DNA from: Blastocatellia bacterium AA13
Lineage (GTDB): Bacteria; Acidobacteriota; Blastocatellia; UBA7656
Direction: 5' to 3'
DNA length: 64,000 nucleotides
Assembly (NCBI GenBank): GCA_003222245.1
Contig: QHVH01000009.1
Coordinates: 186,001-250,000 of the forward strand
This document shows positions 1 to 12,300 of this stretch, in pieces; positions within the stretch are counted from its first letter, which is position 1, and each line of letters starts with the position of its first letter. Below the pieces are notes generated by a model, which worked only from the letters and a program-made list of their open reading frames with translations, was not told where the DNA came from and searched no databases. The position numbers were made by a program, and so were the translations under genes.

Positions 1-206
1 TGCTGCGCGAAAGAGACCGGGGCAGGGCTGACTTTTGCTCGACGAGGGATCGTCTCGACCGCGGCCTTCGCGGCGACGGCGGCTTGATGGCCCGATGCCG
101 TCTTCTTTTTTTCCTTTCGCTCTTTTTCCTTCTCCTTGAGAAGGAGTTCGAGGAGCTGCCGTTTTTTGGGCGAAAGGGTATCTGCTACCTGAGGATAATC
201 CGACAT
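1..206 (-). CDS. NRPS, N-terminal fragment (cut by left window edge)
   Basis: Only the first 68 residues are in the window. They begin with an ATG at 206 preceded by AGGA nine bases upstream. Residues 9-35 hold the charged helix LSPKKRQLLELLLKEKEKER, the usual docking helix at the start of NRPS subunits. Residues 53-68 (IPRRAKVSPAPVSFAQ) match the run-in to a condensation domain (consensus IPRR...LSFAQQRLWFLDQL). The protein is therefore most likely a large NRPS subunit starting with a C domain. It is the next gene in the direction of transcription after the acylase, so it would accept the chain from the two-module PKS. Its substrate cannot be read here; diaminobutyrate is a candidate because its biosynthetic genes lie in the same locus. 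Confidence 0.75.
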   Translation of the reverse strand, partial: MSDYPQVADTLSPKKRQLLELLLKEKEKERKEKKKTASGHQAAVAAKAAVETIPRRAKVSPAPVSFAQ

Positions 207-389
207 AGAATGATTCCTGTTTGAGCGCCGGAACGACGCGTGATTGATTTCTTTCTGGTTCACCGCGGTGATCGCGCTGAACAGATCGTCTTCCGTTTAT
301 CGCGGAAATTGTCCCCGAACGGACATCCGCATCCGTTTATCAGACTTATAACGAGCCGGCATCCTGAATCGAAGAAAGTCTTCTAGATC

Positions 390-623
390 TCAGCAACGAG
401 CTGCGCTTCGTTGCAATACAACTGTCTCTCGAATCGCTTCTTGCGGAACGCCTCTCAAGGCGTCTTCTCGTCGGTCTTCAAGAATCAACTCGATCGCGCT
501 TACAAGACTCTTCCGGCACTCTTCTATCGTGCGGCCCTGACCATTAGCGCCCGGAATCTCCGGACAGTAGGAGATGAACCACTCGTCGTCTCGTTCGATT
601 ATTGCCGTGAATTCGTTGTGCAT
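390..623 (-). CDS. solitary HicB-like (UPF0150) protein
   Basis: A 77-residue protein with the HicB fold pattern: F-T-A-I-I-E-R-D-D-E-W-F at residues 5-16, then CPEIPGANGQGRTIEEC, matching the y-PelPGc.a.GdT.eEA core of HicB antitoxins. It has a GGAGG five bases before ATG 623. No HicA-like ORF (short, basic, with a G-S-H motif) is adjacent on either side, so it is an orphan HicB, a decayed toxin-antitoxin module, or a stand-alone regulator. It sits in the 0.7 kb gap between the acylase and the left NRPS and may be co-transcribed with them. It lacks a recognisable C-terminal DNA-binding helix. HicB membership is well supported; function is not. Confidence 0.7.
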   Translation of the reverse strand: MHNEFTAIIERDDEWFISYCPEIPGANGQGRTIEECRKSLVSAIELILEDRREDALRGVPQEAIRETVVLQRSAARC

Positions 624-705
624 TGCGCCTCCACTTGATGGCGTTAGTTTATGTTCTTAACACCGCCGGAGTCACGGCAAGAGCGCGACCTTCAGTCGTC
701 GCTCC

Positions 706-765
706 GAAGGCGTCAGAAATTTCAGTCGAGACGCCTTCAATACGAAAGAGCGGGAGCAAGCTCCC
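706..765. repeat. paired inverted repeats in intergenic gap
   Basis: Two perfect inverted repeats lie side by side between the acylase and the HicB gene: GAAGGCGTC (706-714) with GACGCCTTC (730-738), and GGGAGC-AA-GCTCCC (752-765). Either could fold in RNA on both strands. The second is followed on the minus strand by GCTCTTTCG, which is too poor in T for a confident intrinsic terminator. The arrangement resembles an intergenic repeat element; copy number elsewhere in the genome is unknown. A short ORF overlapping this region has no recognisable features and is not called. Confidence 0.4.
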
Positions 766-882
766 TTCCCGACCTATGATTTTTTTGATGGCTGCCGTTG
801 GTACAAACACTGTTGTTTTTCGGAGCGGCATCGAATTGCATCGAGTATCAACATCCTTGAGGAATTGAATGCGCGCGTGTTC

Positions 883-3369
883 TCACGGAGTAATTGTCAG
901 GAGACTGTCTTTCTGCTCCTCGATCGCCTTTCTTGAAAACGCAAGCGGGTGATACTTCAGCTCGCGCCATCTCGTGATCTCGTCGTCGCGATGCGGGTGA
1001 AACAGATGCTCGACCTGGCCCGTGCTGTTGACCCCAACACACCGATCCCAGTCGGCAAGGTCAATGATGATTCGCTGCGCTGTGCCTCCATCCGCCTTGT
1101 AAGGGTTGTCCGGGTCGTCCCACGTGAACCACGTCGCATTTAGAGTGAAGCGGTCGCCGCCGGGGGCCGGAATCGGGCCGTAGTTGAAGAGCTTCGACAA
1201 AACCGGAACATCCACCATTCCGAACGGACGATGATGAAATCGGAGCGTATGAATCCGGCCCCATTTCCACTCATGCGGATTCGGGCCGCAATGGCTCGTC
1301 AGCCACTGAACCGCGTCCTTGAAGCTCCGCTTCGCGATGTCGTCGCGAGTCTCGATCTCAGGGGTCCTTGTATCATCAAACAGCCGGCTGTTGTTGTCTC
1401 TCACAAGGTTGAGCATCACCGGACAATGAATCCAATAAAACTCCATGTATTCATCGGTCAGCTCCGGGCCAAGCTCGTCGGCTACCGTTTCCTGTACAAG
1501 GAACCGATACCAGACCTGATAGATAGCCGCGCCGACTTGGTCCGGATCGCATCGAAGATCCCACGCCTTGATCTCATCAAGCGTTTTCGCCTCCACATCG
1601 TCGGCAGGCTTGATCGCGAGCAAGTACGGCACAAGCTGCTCGGCCGCTATATGGAACGTGTCCCCCTGCATCTTCTCCGAGTCTTCGATCGAGACGTGGT
1701 TGTTTACGGATAGAAGATCGTTCAATCGCGTCGCCCTGAACGGGTCCGCGAACTCGTAGCCGAGCGGGTAAGGATAGTCGGCCGAAACCGGCTTCTGATT
1801 CGCGCTGACGATAAAGCCCCGCGACGGGTTAAACGAATTCGGAAGCCCATCAAAGGGTATCAGCCCCTTCCATTCGTATTCACCCGTCCAGCCCGGCACG
1901 GGCATAATTCCCGGATCGTTCGAGCCTCGAATCGGAATGCGGCCCGCCGCCTGATATCCGATGTTGCCGTCTACATCCGCGTAGCCGAAGTTAATGTTGG
2001 GGCCGTCCCAAAAACTCAATGCGCGCCTGAATTCATTCCAGTCAGCCGAACGATTCAAGAGCAAGATTGATTCAATCAATCCCGGATTGCGCTCGCCGGA
2101 CCATGCAATCGAAAGCGGACGCGAGTCCTTGAACCTGTCTATGAATTGATTGACGATCGGACCGTGATTCGTGCTCGCGACTCTAAGCGTGATCGGCTCG
2201 GCTCCTTTGACTTTGACGACCTCGGTATCGATCTTGAGCGGCAGCCATTCTCCGCGAAACTCATATCGCGCCGGCTCCGAGTCGCTGTCGAGTTTTTCGA
2301 CATACATATCCTCGACATCGGCCACCAGATCGGTGATTCCCCAGGCAATGTGTTCGTTATGGCCGATCGGCACACCCGGAGTTCCCGCCAGGCTATATCC
2401 CGCGACGTGGAACCCGCCGCCCTCGAGGCCTATCGCGTAGTAGATCGACGGTATGAACAAATCAAGATGCGTATCGTTGGCAAGGAGCGGATGACCATTC
2501 GCCGTGCGCTTGCCGGATACTATCCAGTTATTGCTGCCCTGCGTCGGCCCAGCCGTACCCAGCGCTCCCGCGGTCGATTTGAGCGCGGTCAACAAGTCCT
2601 TGTTGAGCCATTTGAAGCTCCCCAATTCCTGGGGGATGATCACCGGCGCGCCTTCGCTGTAGGGCGGCAGCAACTGTTTCGCTACGGATTCTTGCGCGCG
2701 GCCTATGATTCGAGCCCGGCTCACCTCGATTGAGGCGTTCTCTGAGAGCGACCACGAAATCAATTTCACTATCACGAGCGAATCAAGAGGGCTCCATGGT
2801 TCCGGGTCCACTCCGAAGATGCGGAACTCGAGCGCGAGCCTCCCTCGATTGGCGCTCAAAAACGAGTTGATGCCTTCCGCGTAGGCCGTCAGCGCCTCAC
2901 GGTCTTCGCCTTTCATTTCGGCCCAATCGGCTTCGGCAACGCGTCTCATCCCCAGAGTTCGCGTGAGCCTGTCGATCTCAATCGCGTCGGGGCCGAGAAT
3001 TTCGCAAAGAGACCCATTGCCGATTCGCCGTGTGAATTCCAACTGCCACATTCGATCCTGCGCGTGAACATAGCCCTGCGAAAAGAACAGATCGTGCGGG
3101 TTCTGGGCGAAGATGTGCGGCATCGCCCATCGATCTCGTATGACTTCAACCGGGGCTTGCAAACCAACTGCGTGGATCACTCCGCTGACTTGAGGCCATG
3201 GCCGTCGCACGAACCATATGCCTGCCAGCGCGACCGCGACGATCAACAGGAAGAGCGCGAGCAGCACGATCCTGAGCTTCTTCCTGGTTCGCCTTCGCGG
3301 CAGTTCTTTGTTAGCAGCGGCCGAATCCCGCGAGATTTCGGCCGCAAGCGAAGCCTTGGGCGCGCTCAC
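883..3369 (-). CDS. penicillin acylase-family Ntn hydrolase, membrane-anchored
   Basis: 828 residues, the usual length of a penicillin amidase precursor. Residues 28-32 are arginine/lysine-rich, followed by one hydrophobic segment (about 33-53), so the enzyme is anchored with its catalytic part outside the cytoplasm. The alpha chain begins at APVEVIRDRWAMPHIFA. The autocatalytic nucleophile serine is in TQGSNNWIVSG (about residue 280), with the typical NDTHL about 15 residues later. The family hydrolyses amide bonds of N-acylated compounds. The gene starts with GTG overlapping the TGA of the upstream two-module PKS (GTGA, 4 bases), so it is translationally coupled to the assembly line. In this setting it most likely trims the acyl or acyl-glycyl end of the product outside the cytoplasm, as PvdQ-type acylases do for pyoverdine, or gives self-protection. 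The role is inference; the family call is firm. Confidence 0.88.
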   Translation of the reverse strand: MSAPKASLAAEISRDSAAANKELPRRRTRKKLRIVLLALFLLIVAVALAGIWFVRRPWPQVSGVIHAVGLQAPVEVIRDRWAMPHIFAQNPHDLFFSQGYVHAQDRMWQLEFTRRIGNGSLCEILGPDAIEIDRLTRTLGMRRVAEADWAEMKGEDREALTAYAEGINSFLSANRGRLALEFRIFGVDPEPWSPLDSLVIVKLISWSLSENASIEVSRARIIGRAQESVAKQLLPPYSEGAPVIIPQELGSFKWLNKDLLTALKSTAGALGTAGPTQGSNNWIVSGKRTANGHPLLANDTHLDLFIPSIYYAIGLEGGGFHVAGYSLAGTPGVPIGHNEHIAWGITDLVADVEDMYVEKLDSDSEPARYEFRGEWLPLKIDTEVVKVKGAEPITLRVASTNHGPIVNQFIDRFKDSRPLSIAWSGERNPGLIESILLLNRSADWNEFRRALSFWDGPNINFGYADVDGNIGYQAAGRIPIRGSNDPGIMPVPGWTGEYEWKGLIPFDGLPNSFNPSRGFIVSANQKPVSADYPYPLGYEFADPFRATRLNDLLSVNNHVSIEDSEKMQGDTFHIAAEQLVPYLLAIKPADDVEAKTLDEIKAWDLRCDPDQVGAAIYQVWYRFLVQETVADELGPELTDEYMEFYWIHCPVMLNLVRDNNSRLFDDTRTPEIETRDDIAKRSFKDAVQWLTSHCGPNPHEWKWGRIHTLRFHHRPFGMVDVPVLSKLFNYGPIPAPGGDRFTLNATWFTWDDPDNPYKADGGTAQRIIIDLADWDRCVGVNSTGQVEHLFHPHRDDEITRWRELKYHPLAFSRKAIEEQKDSLLTITP

Positions 3370-6300
3370 TCCTGCTCACCTTCGCCCGACATTTCGAGTC
3401 TCCTGAGCAATTCTGCTTCGGCATCGTCTTCGGACATGTTGTCGAGCATGCTCATCAGCTCGGCCATCGCAGCTCCTTCATCGACTTCTTCTTCCTCGGG
3501 CGCTATCGCTTTGGCCAGCTCCGCGACGGTCGATACTTCGAAGATCAACCTCACGGGAAAGTCCTGATTGAAGGCGTCCCTCATTCGCGACATCAGTCTC
3601 ACTGCTTGAAGAGAATCACCGCCGAGGTCGAGGAAGTTGTCGTAGATGCCTATCTTTTCCACCCCGAGCAGCTCACCCCATATTCGCGCAATCAACTTTT
3701 CGGTCTCGGTTCTCGGTTCGGCGTATTCAACGCGCAGGCTTGGCCTCGCGTAACGAGCTATCGGATGAACATCAGCTTCGACCCGCGCCGTCTCCATGAA
3801 CGCTTCGACCTTGTTCCAACCTTCTTCCAACGGCGATGCGGACACAATGACCTGGGGCGCTCCGTCAAAGTGGAGAAGCTGATTTATCGTTCGAGCCAGG
3901 TCCTCTTTCTTCGCCGCCTTTGACGAATCGGGCGGCATGTCCCACGTAACGCTTGTCCACGGCTGATGCCCGTTGCGCGCGCTCTTGCTCGCGAACGAAT
4001 CGAGGAAGAAGCTCACCGCGTGATCGGTGGGAGAATTATCATTGTCGGACCTCGTGCTGGAAACCAGCAGCCTGAAGTCGAGCTCCCGGTCGCTGAGCGC
4101 CTGATCGAGCGCTCGCACGCTCTCCATATTTTCTTTCAACGAGCCGTTGGGCGGCAGGCTCACATCGCCGGGAGTTTCTCGATCCGCCACATATAACAGC
4201 CCGTCGACCTCTCCATAGCGTGATTTCACACTATCGATAAAGCCGAGGGCGGCTCGCGGGTTTGAAAGATCGACCCCGGTAAACAACTCAGCGCCTCGCT
4301 TTTCCAGCTCTTGAACCCGCCTGATGTTGTTCGCAACGACGCCTTCGGCATCGCCCGCGGCCCAATCGTTCCACAGATCCCTCGCGGGAAGCTCCGATTG
4401 TTCGACGAGAATCAAGCGATTGCCGCTGTTCTCTATTAGATGATCGCAGAATACCGAGCCAAGCGAACCGAGACCGTTGATGACAATGAAGTTGTGCGGC
4501 CGCCCATTCGACTCACGCCCGTTCGCAGCGACTGCGTCCGCCGAGGCCACCGTTGGAATCCAGCGATGGCCGTTCCGGTAAGCGACCACGCGCTCGCTCG
4601 CGCTGTTGGTGACCTCGGAGAACAACTGCTTTATGAGCCTCTTCTCCTGCAGGCTGCCGGAAACGAAACCGTCCGGAATGAGGTCGAGGTTTCGAATGCT
4701 AAGCGTCGGGGATTGTCTCGCAAGCGCCGTAGATGTTCCGAGCAGACTAACCTGAGAAGCGTCGAGCCCCTCCAGGCCGACAACCTCGTGGGCCCCATCG
4801 GAAACGATCCAGACGGGAATTGATTCTTCAACCTCGTCGCTTCGCAATGCCTGTGACATCGAGAACACGCTGGCGGCGCCCAGTCCATTCCAGAGGCCAG
4901 ATTCCTGCGCGTTCGCATTCGAGCTCTCGGATGAGAGGCCGATCATATGCACGATGGAGCTGGGCCGGCCGCCTTCTTGATCGAGCAAGCGGCGAAAGTC
5001 ATCGGGGTTTGACACATCTACCGTGAAGCGGTCCTGGCCATGCTCTTCGAACCGGCTTCCGGCGGCGAGCCTTGTGACTGCCCTGCCCGATTGCTCCAGC
5101 GCCGAAGCGAGCTTCGCTCCAAGACCGTTCTCATCCAGAAGAATCCACCATCTGCTTACCTGATCCTGAGAAACCTTCTCGCTTTCGGATATGTTCGAAT
5201 GGCCGTTGGAGGCGGCGGCCGCGCGTTTCCACGAAGGGATGTAGACACAGCTTCCCGCCGACGAATCCTTCTTCGGGGCGTATTCGCGATCCGGAACCGT
5301 TTCGATCCAGTATCGCTGGCGCTGGAACGGATATGTCGGCAGCAGCAGCCGATGTCTTCGCTGGCCCGCATAGAAGCCCGTCCAGTCCGGTTGAACGCCG
5401 AGCAGCCACAGCTTGCCGAGCGCGTTCAACGCGTGCGCGAGATCGGGCTGGGTCTCATACGAATGGCGAAGCAGGCTGAAGGCGAAGGGCTGCTCGTCAG
5501 AGGAGCCCGATGCATGCTGCACGACGATGCTGCTCAGCGAAGGCGATCCGATCTCGAGCAGAATCGGGCGCTGCTTTTTGAGAAGCTCCTGAATGCCGTC
5601 TGAAAACCGCACCGGCTCGCATAGGTGGTGACACCAGTAAGCCGGGTCGGTCGCGTCCTCCGGCCGCACCCACGTGCCGGTGACGTTGGATATGTATGGG
5701 ATCAACGGGGCATTGAGTGAAATACCCTTTAGAAGAGCTTCAACCGATTCAACGATGGGCAGCATCATCTTCGAATGGAACGCGTGCGACGCCTGAATCT
5801 GTCGATAGGTGATGCCTTCGGAATCAAGCCTGTCTTGAAGCGCTTTTATTGCATCCGTGGGACCCGAAATCACGCATTGCTCCGGACCATTCATGGCCAT
5901 GAGCGAAAGATCGTCGCCGAGCAGCTCTACGGCTTTCTCTTCGGGCAAGCCGACGGCGAGAAGCGCGCCGGCCGGAAGCGCTTCAATCAACTTCGCGCGC
6001 TCCGTGACGAGCTTCAATCCATCTTCGAGCGAGAATACTCCCGCAAGACATGCCGCGACGTATTCACCGAGACTGTAGCCGATCATTGCCTGAGGCCGGA
6101 TGCCCCACTCCATCCAGAGCCGCGCAAGCGCATACTCGATGACGAACAGCAGCGGCTGGCTCACAAGCGTGCGATTCAGAGGAGAGGCGCTGTCCTGAGT
6201 GTCCCGAGCCCGCACCATCTTTCGGAAATCAACAGCGGGCGCCGCCGCTGTAGCAGCCGCGCCGGCCGATGCGGCGGCGGCCGCGGTCGGGGGCTCGTCC

Positions 6301-9300
6301 GGATAAAGCTCCGACCTGAGATCGAAGCTCAGGTACGGCTTCAAGTAGTCGCAGCAATGATCGACGATGTCCTTGAACACGGGCTCCGATTCATAGAGAC
6401 CTCGCGCCATGTTTTTGTACTGGCCGCCCATCCCGGGAAACATGAAGACAACATCGCGCTCGCCTTCTTCGCGATAGGTAGTCAGTATCCGCTTCGGATC
6501 CATCCGGCCGAGCGTGTTCGCGGCGTCTTCAAGACCGTTGCAAACCAGCATCCGCCTGAATTCGAGCGGACGTCGGCCCACCTGAAGCGTGTACGCCGCG
6601 TCGGCAATGTTCTGGTTTGGGCGCCGCGACAGGTGCGAGGCGAGATCGAATGTGTAAGCATCGAGCGCGGCTTCCGACTTCGCCGACAGCAACAGAAGCT
6701 GCCATGGCTTTGCTTCACTCGAAGGCTGAACCGCGGGAGGCTCCTCCATAATGATGTGAACGTTGGTACCGCCCACTCCAAGCGAGTTCACTCCGGCGCG
6801 TCTGGGCGACGCTCCAAGCGGCCATTCGGCAAGCCTGGTGTTCACATAAAACGGACTGTTCTCGAAATCGATCTTTGGATTCGGCTCCGTGAAGTTGATC
6901 GAAGGCGGGATCTGTTTATGCTCGAGCGACAACGCCGTCTTTATTACAGCAGTCACGCCGGCAGCCCTATCCAGATGCCCGAAGTTAGACTTTACGGAAC
7001 CAAGCGCGCAGAAGCCTCTCTTGTCAGTGAAAGACTGAAACGCTTTGGTGAGAGCGGTGACTTCAATTGGGTCTCCAAGCTCGGTCGCGCTGCCGTGAGC
7101 TTCGACATAGCCGACTGTTTCAGGATCGACGCCTGCTTCTTCCAAAGCGGCGGTGATCACTCCGGCTTGACCGGCCACGCTCGGCGCCGTGTAGCCCGCT
7201 TTTACAGAGCCGTCATTATTGATGGCCGAGCCCTTGATGACCGCATGAATCTGGTCGCCGTCCTCGAGCGCGTCCTCGAGCCGCTTCAGGAGCACGATTC
7301 CGACGCCGTTTCCGAACGGACTGCCGTTCGCCGCCGCGTCGAACGATCTGGTATGCCCGTCAGTCGGGGCGATTCCTCCGGGCTCATATAAGTAGCCCTG
7401 ATTGATCGGCACGAGTATTCGGACGCCGCCCGCCAGAGCCATATCGCATTCGCCGGTTCGAAGACTCTGAGATGCCATGTGAATCGCCACCATCGACGTC
7501 GAGCAGAATGTCTGAACCGCAATGCTCGGGCCGCGCAGGTTCAACTTGTAAGAGACCATCGTGGTCAGCGAGTCCTTGTCATTGCCTAACAGGGCCTGAA
7601 ACGTATTCACCGATTCGCGAACTTTCGGGTCGGTATGCATTCGCAAGAGATATGCGCTGATGTTCGATCCCGCGAACACGCCGACCGCACCGGGATAGCT
7701 CAGGCTGTCGTAGCCCGCGCGCTCCATCGCCTCCCACGAACATTCGAGAAACAACCGGTGCTGCGGATCCATGACCTCGGCTTCGCGCGGCGAGAATCCG
7801 AAAAAGCCCGCATCGAATTTGTCGATGTTATTGATGATGGAGCCGGTCTTTACGTATTCCGGATTATCAACGAGCGATCGGGGAACGCCCGCCGAAAGCA
7901 GCTCCTCATCAGAGAAAAACGTCAGCGGCTCTGCTCCGGCGCGGAGCAGATCCCAAAACTCTTCGATGTCGGCCGCGCCGGGGAACCGTCCGGCCATTCC
8001 GATGATCGCGATGTCAGGCGGGCTGGATCTCTGTCGAAGCTTCTTTCGCCGCTCGTGCAGCTCATCGGCTGCGGCTCGCGATTCTCCGTATCCGGCCGGA
8101 TTCAGATGACGCGAGAGCGTGCTGACGGTCGGGAACTCGAATAGCGTAACGGGCGCGATCTGCATTTCAAGCTCGCGGCTGAGCTCGGATACGAGTTGAA
8201 GACCAATCAAAGAGTTTCCGCCGAGATCGAAAAAGTTGTCGGAGACGCCTATTTGATCCGCGCCCAACACGCGCTGCCACACGGCGGCGACTCGCTGCTC
8301 GAAGGCGCCCGCCGGCGCGGCCGAACCGTTTCGTTTTATCGTCGAAGCCGAGCGCGCGCCTCCTCCCATCGAGCTTTGCAACTCCTGAAGGAAGCCTTCA
8401 CCCGCGAATGATTTGCCGAGCTCAATGCGCCCTTGCAGATCCTGAGCGGAAACGATCACCTGCGTGAGTCCGCTCGCGAGAGCGCGGTCGAACAACTCCA
8501 CGCCTTCGCCATTCAGAATGCCTTTCGCGAGCATCTCCTGGCGCATCTGGCGTAAATGATCGGGCACTTCGGTATTCAGGGTCATACCGAGCTCCTGCCA
8601 GATGTCCCAGTTGATCACGATCGTGCGAGGCCCCGCCCCCGACGCATTTCGAGCGGCGACCGCGTCGAGCACCGCGTTGGCCGCGCAGTAGTCGGATTGT
8701 CCAAAGTCTCCGAGGAAAGAAGCGATCGAAGAATAGAGCGCGAGAAAATCAAGGGGCGGCTGATCTCGAAACACGTGATCGATCGCAACGGCGCCCCTGA
8801 CTTTCGGAGTCATCACCTGCTCGGCGGCATCCCTGGTCTTGAGCAGAATCACTCCGCCTCCGGCGACCCCGGCCATGTGCATAACGCCGTTGATCGGCCC
8901 GAAGCGCTCGGTCGCCGTTTGAATGACGCCGCGCATCTCGGCTTCATCGCTCACATCGGCGGCGAAGGTCAGAATCTCCGCGCCCTTTTCTTCCAGGCTC
9001 TGGATCGCGCGAATCCTCTCCGCTGTCGAATTATGGTTATCCGCGCCTTCGAGCAGATCATTCCATTGGGCGCGATCCGGCAGCGCGGTTCGTCCTACGA
9101 GAATCAGCCGCGCCTTGACCGCTTCGAAAAGGTGCTCGGCCATCACCAGGCCGAGTGAGCCGAGTCCTCCGGTGATCAGATAGACTCCGTTGTCGCGCAG
9201 CCCGATTTCCTGATTGGATTCAAGGCGCACGCGCTCGAAATCCTCGACCATTCGGCGGCCGTTCCTGAGCGCGACCATCGGATCGGCGGGAGCGCTCCGG

Positions 9301-12300
9301 AACTCCGCATAAAGATCTTCCGCAATAGCGCCGAGGAAATGCTCGCTCGAGCCGGATAGCTCAATCGAGCGGCTGGTCACTCGCGGAAACTCCTGAGGAA
9401 CGACTCGCGCCAGACCGAGTATGCCCGCCTTTTCAGGTTGAATGATTTCGTCGCCGGTTATGCGATGCACGCCGCTGGTTACGACCTCGAGTCGAACAGT
9501 ATCGGCAAACATTCCGCGGCCGACCGCCTGAGCCAGATAGAGCAGGCTGTAGAAGCCAAGCTCCTGATTACGATCAAAGTCACGGTCGAAGTTATACGCC
9601 GCGGCGAGATCGTTCGGAGACACGCTCCACATATGCGCGATGACTTCGACTTTGCCGCTGGCGTTCGCAGCCGTAAGGAGCTTGACGTATTCGTCCGCGT
9701 GGACGGGGTTGATCACGTAGTCAGGCGATTCACCGTCGCCCGGCGCGCGGAACGCATCGCCCGCGCGCGCAGTCACGACCTGATGACCGTCGTTGCGCAG
9801 CCTGAGAGCGATATCATTTCCGAGCCCGAACTCATCGATGAAAATCAACCAGCGCTGTTTCGCTTGAGTAGAAATCGAAGCCGGACGTTCGGAATCACGC
9901 CAGATCGGCTGATAGAACCAGTCGGCCAGATCGGGCTCTTTATCCAGCGTGTATTTTTTCGCGGAAATCGATGCCGCGGTTATAGGCTGTGGATCGACCC
10001 AATATCGCTGGCGCTCGAACGGATAAGTCGGCAGCGGAACGCGGCTGCGCTTCTCGTCCGCATAAAACGCATCCCAGTTGATCGTCTGGCCGGATACCCA
10101 GAGCCTGCCCAGAGTCTCCAGCAGGAACGCGCCTTCGTGGCGAGTGTCGTACGCGCCCGGCATTGAGGCAAAGGCAAGCGCCGCTTTGTCGGCCTCTATT
10201 CGAGGATGCTGCTTGATCGTGGAGGTGAGCGTCTGTCCCGGGCCGACTTCCAACAAAACCCTTTCGGAATCCTTAACAAGCTCGCGCAGTCCGTCGTCGA
10301 AGCGGACGGTTCCGCTCATATGCTTCGCCCAGTAAGAGGGCTCTATCTCGTCTTTAATCCAGTCGCCGGTTACATTCGAAATGTATGGGATTTGCGGCTT
10401 GCCGAGCTTCAGCGTCTTGGCAAACTCGGTAAGCGGGGCCGCGGCCCCATCCATCATCGTCGAATGGAACGCATGCGAAGCCTGGATGCGCCTCGTCAGA
10501 ATTTGCCTCTCGCCAAGTTCGCTTTCAGCCGCTTCAATGGCGGCCGCGGGTCCCGCGAGCACGCATAGAGACGGTCCGTTTATGGCCGCAAGCGACAATT
10601 CCTTTCCTTCGATGAATCGCGCCGCTTCAGATTCCGAAAGCGGCGCCGCGAGCATTGCACCCGCCGGCAATTCCTGGATCATTCGCGCGCGCCGGGCGAC
10701 TAATGCCGTCGCATCCTCGAACGTGAGAACTCCGGACAGGCAAGCCGCGACGTATTCGCCCACGCTGTAGCCGATCATCGCGCTCGGTTTGATTCCCCAC
10801 TTCATCCATTGCCGCGCCAGCGCGTATTCGATCACGAACGTGGCGGGCTGAATGAACGAGGTCTGATTGAGTTGATCCGCTCCGGTCGAAGCGGATTGAG
10901 CGCCGCGGCCGACCATTCGGCGAAAGTCCATCTTGCGAGGCGCGGCCGACTGCTCCGAGCCGGCTTCATCCTTCGGATAGAGCACGTCGCGAATATCGAC
11001 GCCAAGCTCCGGCAGAAGCAGCTCGGCGCCCCTGTCCACATGCTCTCGAAAAGTCGGCTCGGTCTGATAGAGAGCAAGCCCCATCCGCGAGTAGTGGTCT
11101 CCAAGACCCGGAAAGAGAAATACTACCTGACGGTTCGATCCGGCTTCCGCCGTCGAAGACGACGATTCAAGCAGCGCTTTTATCTGCGCGGCGTCGGCGC
11201 CGCTCGCGCATGCAACAGCGCGGCGAACCGGGAACGCCTTCCTTCCGATTTGCAGCGTGTAAGCAACGTCCGCGAGATACCTTTCTCCATGCTTGTTCTC
11301 TTCAAGATGGGCGACAAGGTTAGCCGCGGCCGATTCAAGAGCGCTTTCAGTCCTCGCCGAAAGCGCCAACAGGCGCCAGGGACGAGACGCGCCGGATTCG
11401 GCTTGCAGCGGAGGCTCTTCGAGAATGACGTGGACATTAGCGCTGCCGATGCCGAACGAGCTCAAACCCGCTCGGCGCGGGGTCTTGCCGGCCTTCCATT
11501 CCGACAACTGGGTGTTGACGTAGAACGGGCTGTTTTCAAAGTCGATCTTCGGATTCGGCCTTTCATAGAACAGGCTGGGCGGAATCGTTTTGTGTTTGAG
11601 CGAAAGTGAAGTCTTTATCAGGCCGGCAATGCCGGCGGCGGTCTCGAGATGGCCTATGTTGGTCTTCACCGAGCCGAGGGCGCAGTAGGAGCTTGCGGCG
11701 GTTGAACTGCGAAATGCCTCGGTTAGAGCAAGCGCTTCTATTGCATCGCCCAGGTCCGTCGCGGTCCCGTGGGCTTCGATGTACGAGAGGGTCTCAGGCT
11801 CGACCCCGGCGCATGCCATCGCTTCAAGCAGAACGCTGGTTTGGCCTTCGACGCCGGGCGCGGTGTAGCTCGCTTTTCGCGCGCCGTCATTGTTGCTCGC
11901 GGAGCCGCGAATCACTGCATAGATGTGATCGCGGTCCCTCAGCGCGTCGTCGAGCCGTTTCACGAGTACGGCTCCGACTCCGTTTCCGAAGTTGCTGCCA
12001 TCCGCGCCCGCATCGAAGGTTCGGCAGTGCCCGTCGGGCGAAAGAATGCCGCCTTTTTGATAGAAGTAACCCCTGCGCTGCGGCACGTTGATCGCCGCTC
12101 CGCCCGCAAGCGCCATATCGCACTCGCCCAGCAACAGGCTCTGACACGCAAGGTGAACGGCTATCAGAGAAGTGGAACACGCCGTATGTATCGCATAGCT
12201 TGGGCCGCGAAGGTCGAACTTATAGGCTACGCGGGTTGCCATACAGGCGAGATCATTGCCCAGCGCGATCTGAAAGAAGTCGAGCGATCTGAAGAATTCC

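Noticed and set aside
649-831. 60-codon minus-strand frame next to the lone HicB gene, considered as its HicA
   Set aside because: It lacks the HicA GSH motif and dsRBD pattern and is built over two inverted repeats, so it is more likely non-coding repeat DNA.
5775-7391. 538-codon open frame on the plus strand
   Set aside because: It lies entirely antisense to conserved KS/AT sequence of the two-module PKS, has an Arg/His-rich composition typical of reversed high-GC coding DNA and matches no family.
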